Source: an uncultured Collinsella sp.
GTDB taxonomy: Bacteria; Actinomycetota; Coriobacteriia; Coriobacteriales; Coriobacteriaceae
DNA: 7,549 nt
Assembly: GCA_900554455.1 (NCBI GenBank)
Contig: USHT01000045.1
Coordinates: 1-7,549, forward strand
Reading direction: 5' to 3'
Shown here: positions 1-4,855 of the stretch, one piece after another
Layout of the letters: the number at the start of each line of letters is the position of its first letter
How positions within the stretch are numbered: the first letter of the stretch is position 1
Notes under the pieces: generated by a model
The model's database searches: none
Seen by the model: the letters and a program-made list of their open reading frames with translations, nothing else
What the model was told of the DNA's origin: nothing
Program-made: the position numbers and the translations under genes

Positions 1-50
1 TCGGCGAAGAGCATCTTGGTCAATTTACGCGTGCCGCTCTGGCCAGCCAT
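1..50 (-). other. possible start of an unidentified ORF running off the left edge
   Basis: On the minus strand an ATG at 50-48 opens a frame that stays open to the window edge and begins MAGQSGTRKLTKMLFA. The text looks protein-like, but only 16 codons are visible. There is no convincing Shine-Dalgarno sequence, because the start directly abuts the T-tract of the terminator at 51-73. I do not recognise the protein. It could equally be chance, and the plus strand is also open here for about 29 codons in one frame, ending at 90. Confidence 0.2.
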
Positions 51-73
51 AAAAAGACCCAGCGAACTGGGTC
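51..73 (-). terminator. Rho-independent terminator with UUCG loop
   Basis: Read on the minus strand, a 7-bp perfect stem GACCCAG/CTGGGTC (73-67 with 62-56) closes a TTCG tetraloop and is followed at once by five T (55-51). It lies 26 bp beyond the stop codon of the minus-strand gene ending at 100, so it most likely ends the two-gene operon 1075-100. The UUCG loop is known to be unusually stable. Confidence 0.85.
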
Positions 74-99
74 CAATAATCCATATCGCTAAGCGACTA

Positions 100-837
100 T
101 CAACCTGATGCTGAATGCACAGTTTTCTTTAGACACGAAAACAGTGCCTCCACATGCTTAACCTTAGCGCCGATACTCAGATAGTGTTTTCGAAGCTCAT
201 TGCCAGTATATTCTGATGAAAGAATAGTCATACGCTTATTGATGCGTCGATCGTCTAGCAATTCGAAAAGCATGTCCACCTCTGTCGGAGAATCCGAATA
301 GCCCAAGTACGCTATCAACAGATTCTGCGCCCCACGATATGCGTCCAAGGTCCTGTCCTTGCTATTAGGACCGTATAGGTTGGCGCTATCCCAAGCGGAC
401 ACCATCTTCTTTGCACTTGCAAAAAGGTATTTATCTCCACAACAGATAGCGGTAGCAGCCGCCTCTATAGCAGCAGAATCTTGGTCATTTTCAACCACCC
501 ACAGCCACTTTTCGCCTACCGTCATGGATCGTCGATTCTCCTTTTGCGGTTCAGTCATATCCGCAAGCAGTCGCGCCACACCATCTTCGATCAGCTTGGG
601 AGCATCTTCCACCTTCCCCTTTTGAACGATAGGGGGATTGCTATGTTGACCTATCAATTGCATATACTCCTCAGCACTAATAACCGTCTTGATATCGAGG
701 ATGGGGGTGGGAGATGAATCAACGTTCATATTGTTCACCACGTTCATCATGTCTTTCTCGTTTGAGATCATTACGGTGCCGCCGCCGTCGGCGGGCAACG
801 CATCCGCCAGTGCCTCGGCAATCGTCTTAGAGCACAT
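100..837 (-). CDS. DnaC/IstB-like protein lacking ATPase motifs (degenerate helicase-loader-like)
   Basis: A 245-residue protein. Residues 111-215 follow the layout of DnaC/IstB-type AAA+ helicase loaders: a P-loop-like region (111-131), a strand and helix like FASAKKMVSAW (139-149), a Walker-B-like strand NLLIAYLGY (172-180), a helix MLFELLDDRR (189-198) and a sensor-1-like MTILSSEY (203-210). All nucleotide-binding signatures are missing. The P-loop GxxxxGK(T/S) is replaced by VVENDQDSA (114-122), the Walker B acidic pair by Ala176-Tyr177, and the sensor-1 Asn by Glu209. The N-terminal 100 residues match nothing I know. I infer a catalytically dead relative that may bind a helicase, replication protein or DNA in the element. 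The start at 837 is backed by a GGAGGAGGG ribosome-binding site (851-843) inside the upstream gene, with an 11-bp overlap implying translational coupling. Base composition is AT-richer than the core genes to the right. Certainty is high that it is coding and moderate on the family. Confidence 0.75.
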   Translation of the reverse strand: MCSKTIAEALADALPADGGGTVMISNEKDMMNVVNNMNVDSSPTPILDIKTVISAEEYMQLIGQHSNPPIVQKGKVEDAPKLIEDGVARLLADMTEPQKENRRSMTVGEKWLWVVENDQDSAAIEAAATAICCGDKYLFASAKKMVSAWDSANLYGPNSKDRTLDAYRGAQNLLIAYLGYSDSPTEVDMLFELLDDRRINKRMTILSSEYTGNELRKHYLSIGAKVKHVEALFSCLKKTVHSASG

Positions 838-1075
838 CGGTGCCCTCCTCCATAGAGGCCAGGTACATGATTAAATCGGCCTTGTCCACGCGCCAGACAC
901 CGGCAATCTTCACGCCACCGGCAGCTTTAAGAATCTGTATAGACTTGGTCTTGCAAACGTTCAACAGTTTGGCGATATCACGCGAGGTGACATATGCGGA
1001 CGGCAGCGCGTGCAAATCACGACACCACGCTTTACGAGAGATGGCATTCATCTTTTTGAAGTCCCTGTCTTCCAT
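827..1075 (-). CDS. small excisionase-like helix-turn-helix DNA-binding protein
   Basis: An 82-residue protein. Residues about 29-73 form a winged HTH of the excisionase/MerR-like type: VTSRDIAKLLNV (first helix and turn), a second helix around KTKSIQILKAAG, then the wing GVKIAGVWRVDKADLIMYL. The GVWRVDK pattern is typical of proteins that match one wing to DNA, such as Xis factors and small regulators of mobile elements. An AAAGGG ribosome-binding site (1088-1083) sits 7 nt before the ATG at 1075. The stop overlaps the start of the DnaC-like gene, so the two are one operon. A role as repressor of its own divergent intergenic region, or as recombination directionality factor for the island, is plausible but inferred. 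No integrase is visible in the window to partner with it. Confidence 0.82.
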   Translation of the reverse strand: MEDRDFKKMNAISRKAWCRDLHALPSAYVTSRDIAKLLNVCKTKSIQILKAAGGVKIAGVWRVDKADLIMYLASMEEGTDVL

Positions 1076-1111
1076 ATATAACCCTTTCGTTCATGGAGTA
1101 CACATAGAACA

Positions 1112-1140
1112 CAATAGTTGACCTGCGGAATGGTATTAAA
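1112..1140 (-). promoter_or_regulatory. putative promoter of the HTH/DnaC-like operon
   Basis: On the minus strand a -35-like TTAATA (1140-1135) and a -10-like TATTGT (1117-1112) are separated by 17 bp. This is about 37 bp before the start codon at 1075. The match to consensus is moderate. It overlaps the promoter of the divergent gene, so the two cannot easily be occupied by polymerase at once. Imperfect tandem ACACATAG / ACACAATAG units at 1101-1117 sit around the likely start point and could be an operator. Confidence 0.4.
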
Positions 1141-1146
1141 TATTAT
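1119..1146 (+). promoter_or_regulatory. putative promoter of the 397-residue zinc-finger gene
   Basis: TTGACC (1119-1124) and TATTAT (1141-1146) with a 16-bp spacer make a good sigma-70-type promoter about 50 bp upstream of the ATG at 1195. An AAGGAG ribosome-binding site (1184-1189) lies 5 nt before that ATG. The surrounding DNA is very AT-rich. The -35 box falls inside the spacer of the opposing minus-strand promoter. Confidence 0.55.
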
Positions 1147-1194
1147 TTTTAATAGAACGTGGTTTAGAGAATTCCAGCAGTTAAAGGAGCACAT

Positions 1195-2388
1195 ATGGCA
1201 ACCGCAAAAGTAAAAGTTCCCACAAACATCAACAGCCCAACTCCATGGACGCTTCCGATGGCAAAACTGATCAGCGTTAACATCGGCGGATCAGAAAGTC
1301 CTGCGTTCCTATGCAAGGCAGGCAAAAAAGCCTATGGCTTACCGGATGGCTTTGCGACAGGAGCTTTGCTCAATTTGAACACGAATGATCTCGGCGAGGT
1401 CAAACGATTTATTGAGGCATACGGTCTTCCGGTGTCGCCTTATGCCAATCAGTTCGAACTTGTCGAAAAGCGGTTTGCATCAAATGACAAATTCTCAGAC
1501 AACCCGGTGGGTGACGGGCTTGATTGTTGGAGAGACTCATTGAATGCCTCAGCAAGAAGTTCCACTATTGAAGACACTTTAGAATTTTCTTTGTTTAACC
1601 ATTTCAAAGGAAAAGACTGTTCGGCCGGCACCGAAATCGCAAACCTGATGAAAGGCGTCCGAAAGAAGGACGAACAGATTATCTTAGCCAATGATCTGGT
1701 CACAACCCTCACCATCATGCAAGTTGCCGCCCTTCTATTTGCGTGTAAAGCTGCCTTTAACTCAAAGGCATACGATGCAACGATCACCCTACTAAGTAAG
1801 CTGCCGAGTAGCAAATGCATCATGGCTAGATTTGGCCAGCTTTTTATTGCCTGCGAAATGCCGACCAAGATTTATCTAAATACCAGCGAAGAAGAGCTGC
1901 CTCCGGATATTCTTGGGGCGAGAATTGCGGCATCTCGGTACCTTGAAGCCCTCGAAGAGCCACTTGCCGCTTTTTTGGACCTCTCAATCTCGCCGTATCC
2001 GGAGGAGACTCATCTCATCCAGAATCCAATACTCCGAAAAATGACCAGTATCAGCTCAGAACCCAGAAAGCAGCTCGTGGGAAGTTTAACCAGAGCATTT
2101 AGTATCCAACTTTTAGAGTATCTTCAAAGCGATCAGCCTTGGCGCACCTGCGATCTCTGCAAACATCCCTACAAAATTCGTCAGCAAACGATGCATGCGC
2201 TGACAAGCGCGGAGGCTGCCCAGAAAGAACTCTCAAAGCCAAGGCGAGAGACGAATAAGCAAAGCTCCTTTTGTACGAAGACTCACGAGGAGCGTGAGCG
2301 TCGCAAAGCGCGGTCGGCGAAGCGTGAACAACACATGATTGATCGAAAGGTGCGCGAGCTCGACTTAAACAAAGGCCGAAAGGTGTAA
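1195..2388 (+). CDS. hypothetical protein with C-terminal zinc-finger-like motif
   Basis: A 397-residue protein that I do not recognise as a named family. The first 310 residues look globular and partly helical, with a hydrophobic helix around LTIMQVAALLFACKAAF (172-188). This is not obviously a membrane anchor, and no signal peptide is present. The C-terminus holds a likely metal site, C319-x2-C322, then C360-x3-H364 after a polar linker. It continues as a strongly basic helix with several Arg/Lys (366-377) and ends in a charged tail. The arrangement recalls CGNR-type and related treble-clef fingers at the ends of bacterial DNA- or RNA-binding proteins, with His instead of the final Cys. The start is fixed by the AAGGAG site at 1184-1189. 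The gene diverges from the HTH/DnaC-like operon and shares its AT-rich composition, so it probably belongs to the same acquired island. Function unknown; nucleic-acid binding is an inference. Confidence 0.8.
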   Translation: MATAKVKVPTNINSPTPWTLPMAKLISVNIGGSESPAFLCKAGKKAYGLPDGFATGALLNLNTNDLGEVKRFIEAYGLPVSPYANQFELVEKRFASNDKFSDNPVGDGLDCWRDSLNASARSSTIEDTLEFSLFNHFKGKDCSAGTEIANLMKGVRKKDEQIILANDLVTTLTIMQVAALLFACKAAFNSKAYDATITLLSKLPSSKCIMARFGQLFIACEMPTKIYLNTSEEELPPDILGARIAASRYLEALEEPLAAFLDLSISPYPEETHLIQNPILRKMTSISSEPRKQLVGSLTRAFSIQLLEYLQSDQPWRTCDLCKHPYKIRQQTMHALTSAEAAQKELSKPRRETNKQSSFCTKTHEERERRKARSAKREQHMIDRKVRELDLNKGRKV

Positions 2389-2451
2389 CAGTAATTACGT
2401 GATGAGTTTGTGGAGTCGGCGAGAATCGTAAATGACCCAAAACGGCTTTTA

Positions 2452-2482
2452 TTGCACATATCGTTGCACAGCCCATTGCACA
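2452..2482 (+). repeat. three TTGCACA direct repeats at 12-bp spacing
   Basis: TTGCACA occurs at 2452-2458, 2464-2470 and 2476-2482, each copy starting exactly 12 bp after the previous one; the five bases between copies differ. Short ordered direct repeats beside a tRNA gene resemble the arm-type sites that tyrosine integrases bind next to their att core, but no integrase gene is visible here. They could also be an operator array. Confidence 0.6.
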
Positions 2483-2492
2483 CGGCAGCCAT

Positions 2493-2536
2493 AAAAAAGA
2501 AAGCAGGCCAGAGGGAAAAACACTCTGACCTGCTTT
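2493..2536 (-). terminator. strong terminator downstream of tRNA-Thr
   Basis: On the minus strand a 14-bp stem (2536-2523 with 2513-2500, including one G-U pair) has a 9-nt loop and is followed by a T-rich run ending in six T (2498-2493). It begins 9 bp beyond the CCA end of the tRNA and should terminate its transcript. Read on the plus strand the same hairpin has one C/A mismatch and is followed by CTTTTTCTTT (2533-2542), so it may also stop transcription from the 1195-2388 gene. Confidence 0.85.
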
Positions 2537-2544
2537 TTCTTTCA

Positions 2545-2619
2545 TGGAGCCAGTGACAGGAATCGAACCTGCAACCCACTGATTACAAATCAGTTGCGCT
2601 ACCGTTGCGCCACACTGGC
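2545..2619 (-). tRNA. trnT: tRNA-Thr (anticodon UGU)
   Basis: A 75-nt cloverleaf with encoded CCA (2547-2545). The acceptor stem GCCAGTG pairs fully with CACTGGC. The D arm is GCGC / GCGC, the anticodon stem ACTGA / TCAGT encloses the loop TTTGTAA with anticodon TGT, the variable region is GGGTT, and the T arm is GCAGG-TTCGATT-CCTGT. TGT reads ACA threonine codons. A promoter-like pair lies upstream and a strong hairpin terminator downstream, so it appears to be a single-gene transcript. It lies between the AT-rich island on its 3' side and the HTH-kinase gene on its 5' side. The 3' ends of tRNA genes are common integration points for mobile elements. Confidence 0.97.
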
Positions 2620-2649
2620 ACACTTGGCGCTTTCGCGCGAAGCCTGTTA

Positions 2650-2678
2650 AGAATAAAGGAATTGCGGACGGGGCGCAA
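2650..2678 (-). promoter_or_regulatory. putative promoter of tRNA-Thr
   Basis: On the minus strand TTGCGC (2678-2673) and TATTCT (2655-2650) are separated by exactly 17 bp and lie about 30 bp upstream of the mature tRNA 5' end at 2619. A 10-bp palindrome TTCGCGCGAA (2632-2641) lies in the leader. Good position and spacing, moderate consensus match. Confidence 0.5.
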
Positions 2679-2764
2679 CAGGCCGCACGGCGTTATACAA
2701 ATATGCAAAATCCAGCAACAACAGGTACCAGGCCCGTTCATTTCTGTCAGTTCGCCCTCAATCT

Positions 2765-2832
2765 TAAAACTATTCGCCAGAACGAATAGTATTAATTACA
2801 ATGGAACAGATAAAACTATTCGTTCTGGCGAA
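2765..2832. promoter_or_regulatory. operator-like inverted and direct repeats before the HTH-kinase gene
   Basis: An exact 18-bp inverted repeat (2773-2790 against 2815-2832) is built from the half-site ACTATTCG, which appears three times: plus strand at 2769-2776, minus strand at 2790-2783, and plus strand at 2815-2822. The first two copies form a smaller palindrome around CCAGAA. The 12-mer TAAAACTATTCG is also directly repeated (2765-2776 and 2811-2822). A -10-like TACAAT (2797-2802) lies between the arms and the second arm runs into the ribosome-binding site, so a bound protein would block the promoter. The obvious candidate binder is the HTH of the encoded protein. Confidence 0.7.
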
Positions 2833-2842
2833 GGGTTCCGCG

Positions 2843-4183
2843 ATGTTGACCACGAAGGAAGCAGCCGAACTACTCGACATCACCCCGCGCAGGGTGCAGG
2901 AGCTCATAAAAAACGGAGCACTTGAGGCCCGCAAGGCTTCTGGTGTATGGCTCATCGACAAAGACAGCGTCGACACGCGACTCCGCTCTGTGACCAAAAC
3001 GGGGGGACGTCCCCGCCGCGGCCACGGTAAGAGCGAGATCGCGTTCACCCTCATGAACCGCACGTACGAAGTCGCTCAGCTGGTCTACAGTACATCGCGA
3101 AAAGACTTTACCCACATCGGTGCCGACATCGATTACGCCCACGCCCCTATTGGAGTATTTGGCCCTAATAGCCCCATATCGCTAGACTCCTTCCGCATCT
3201 GGTGGCGCGGCCGCGGTATCCCGCTCGCACGCATTGGGCTAGCCTCCCTGCTTGCAGAAGCCGCAGTCGATGTTCCCGATGAACTCGTCCAGCGAAATCT
3301 CGGCCTCTCCTTATCCGACCAGTATTGGATTAGGCCCCAAGGTTCCGGTCTCACCTGGGAGGATATCAACTTCTTCAATAACGCCTTTGATGACGTCTCG
3401 CTGTCCATTGCACCCTTTGCCCCAGAGGGAAAAGCGGCTGCCGCAAAGCCCGATAACACCTCGGACGGCAATCTTCAAAAGTACTGGACGTGCGAGGGCG
3501 AACGTCGAATTCTGCATAAGGCAGGAGCGCACCTGGACCAAGAACCTTATAACGAGCTGATGGCGACCGCGCTCCACCGTCGCATCCTAAACACCTGCGA
3601 TTATGCGCCTTACTCGCTCGAGGGCACGGGCACTTCCGCCCTGAGCACATGCGATGTCTTCTTAACTGATGAAGAAGAGTATGTCCCTGCGTTCTATGTA
3701 AACCAGCACGCAAATGCAGATGAACGGCTAACCGACTACGAGCGATATGTAGCAAACTGCGAGGAGCTCGGGGTGACAGGCGTCAAGGATGCCCTTGACC
3801 GCATGATCGTATGTGACGACATCATTGCCAACTACGATCGTCATTGGCGCAACTTCGGCCTCGTGCGAAACGTAAACACGCAAGCTTGCAGACCTGCCCC
3901 CATCTTCGATTCGGGCTCATCGCTCTGGTGCAACATATCACTAGAGGAGCTTAGGGCGGGAGAGCACAGTTTTACCAGCGCACAATTTCATTCAAGCCCC
4001 GCCAAACAAATGTTGCTCGTCGAGGACATGGGCTGGTTTGACGGCGACAAACTCGAAGGCTTCGTTGACGAGGCAATCGAGATTCTTTCCAGAAACGACG
4101 CGCTCACGGCAAGGCTGCCATATCTAAAAAAGGCGCTAACGTGGCGCCTCGAAAGAATGATCGACATCGCTGAATGGAGTTAG
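2843..4183 (+). CDS. HTH domain fused to a HipA/CtkA-like Ser/Thr kinase
   Basis: A 446-residue protein when started at ATG 2843, which has a GAAGGG ribosome-binding site (2830-2835) 7 nt upstream. An in-frame ATG at 2801 would add 14 residues but lacks such a site and lies inside the operator. Residues 1-49 are an excisionase-type HTH (LTTKEAAELLDI, a second helix RRVQELIKNG, wing ASGVWLIDKDSV). A linker TGGRPRRGHGK (54-64) follows. The remainder matches HipA-like kinases: a TSDGNLQKYW loop (206-215) like the HipA glycine-rich motif, a probable ATP-binding lysine in RILHK (Lys226), a catalytic loop ANYDRHWRNFG (Asp332, His334, Asn337) and a metal-binding Asp356 in APIFDSGSSLW. HipA kinases phosphorylate cytoplasmic targets such as GltX and cause growth arrest or persistence; HipB normally neutralises them and represses the operon. 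Here the DNA-binding part is in the same chain and no separate antitoxin gene is seen. All key residues appear intact. The target is unknown. Confidence 0.85.
   Translation: MLTTKEAAELLDITPRRVQELIKNGALEARKASGVWLIDKDSVDTRLRSVTKTGGRPRRGHGKSEIAFTLMNRTYEVAQLVYSTSRKDFTHIGADIDYAHAPIGVFGPNSPISLDSFRIWWRGRGIPLARIGLASLLAEAAVDVPDELVQRNLGLSLSDQYWIRPQGSGLTWEDINFFNNAFDDVSLSIAPFAPEGKAAAAKPDNTSDGNLQKYWTCEGERRILHKAGAHLDQEPYNELMATALHRRILNTCDYAPYSLEGTGTSALSTCDVFLTDEEEYVPAFYVNQHANADERLTDYERYVANCEELGVTGVKDALDRMIVCDDIIANYDRHWRNFGLVRNVNTQACRPAPIFDSGSSLWCNISLEELRAGEHSFTSAQFHSSPAKQMLLVEDMGWFDGDKLEGFVDEAIEILSRNDALTARLPYLKKALTWRLERMIDIAEWS
4126..4149 (-). terminator. probable terminator of the rlmB-NYN operon, inside the convergent kinase gene
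   Basis: On the minus strand a GC-rich 6-bp stem AGGCGC/GCGCCT (4149-4144 with 4136-4131) and a 7-nt loop are followed by five further T (4130-4126). It lies 62 bp past the stop of the NYN gene and within the last 20 codons of the oppositely oriented kinase gene. No other terminator is visible in the 27-bp gap between the two stop codons. No clear plus-strand terminator for the kinase gene was found. Confidence 0.6.
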
Positions 4184-4210
4184 CGAGGCAGCATTGCCCC
4201 GCCAACTTCC

Positions 4211-4852
4211 CTACCTCCCGCGCAGGGCCTTGAGCTTGGCCAGGGCATCGGGGCTCAGGCGGCTGCCCAGAGTCATCTTAATCTGGGGAGCTTCCTCTGC
4301 CTCGTGAACGTCGTTATCGATCTGTTTGATCTCGTCTACCAGCATACGGCTCGAGATGCGCGTAACGCCCTTGCCCATGACGACGGCCTGGATCGTGCCG
4401 TCGCTCGATACCACGGAGCACGCGCGACCTTCCTCGCGTGCCTCGATGCAGAGCTTTTGCACCACGGTATCGGCCGATACGCCCGTCGGCGAAAATTCGA
4501 TGCGAACGCCGCGGGCCGGCAGGAACACGACCACGGCCTCATAGCGGCCCTGGGCAAAGGCGGCGACGTCGTTGATGAGGGCGGTGCGCGCCATATCGTG
4601 AACGTCGCTGGAATACGGATCGTCGGAATGGTCGTACACGAGCTTTTCGTAGCGCGGCGTGCAGTGGATCACGTTGTAACCATCGACCACCAGCAGCTCG
4701 GGCTTGTTGGAGTGCACCGTCGAGACCGGGTCGGCGATGGCCTGCGCAAACGCATTGCCGCCCACGCCATAGGTCGCGGCCGAAACAATCGGCTTGGCCG
4801 AGCCCTCGCCAAAGCGCTTGGCCTTGGACTTGGCGCGGTTCTTCTTGGACAT
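4211..4852 (-). CDS. NYN domain (YacP/Rae1-like) putative endoribonuclease
   Basis: A 213-residue protein. After a basic tail (KKNRAKSKAKR, 3-13) and a variable stretch to about 50, residues 51-175 carry the PIN-like NYN fold: LLVVDGYNVIH (53-63, acidic Asp57), ALINDVAAFA (91-100), EAVVVF (105-110), SADTVV (126-131, Asp128) and CSVVSSDGTIQ (145-155, Asp151). In B. subtilis the homologue YacP/Rae1 is a ribosome-associated endoribonuclease encoded next to rlmB; the same gene order here supports the assignment. Two positions differ from the pattern I expect for the family: FLP (110-112) where many members have FDA, and Gln132 after SADTVV where a Glu is common. Nuclease activity is therefore not certain. 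A GGGGAGGAG ribosome-binding site (4867-4859) overlaps the end of rlmB and the genes are 3 bp apart, so they are co-transcribed. The C-terminal tail is polar and ends in a basic helix. Confidence 0.88.
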   Translation of the reverse strand: MSKKNRAKSKAKRFGEGSAKPIVSAATYGVGGNAFAQAIADPVSTVHSNKPELLVVDGYNVIHCTPRYEKLVYDHSDDPYSSDVHDMARTALINDVAAFAQGRYEAVVVFLPARGVRIEFSPTGVSADTVVQKLCIEAREEGRACSVVSSDGTIQAVVMGKGVTRISSRMLVDEIKQIDNDVHEAEEAPQIKMTLGSRLSPDALAKLKALRGR

Positions 4853-4855
4853 GCG

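Noticed and set aside
359..717. Plus-strand ORFs antisense to the DnaC-like gene
   Set aside because: They lack ribosome-binding sites and recognisable domains and lie entirely within a better-supported minus-strand gene.
2099..2623. 174-residue minus-strand ORF spanning the tRNA
   Set aside because: It reads straight through tRNA-Thr and its terminator (the QWVAGSIPVTGS text is translated tRNA) and then runs antisense to the zinc-finger gene. This is a well-known type of spurious ORF.
2801..2842. Earlier ATG at 2801 as start of the HTH-kinase
   Set aside because: It has no Shine-Dalgarno sequence, overlaps the -10-like box and the operator, and the extra 14 residues precede a complete HTH domain. 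ATG 2843 has GAAGGG at 7-nt spacing.
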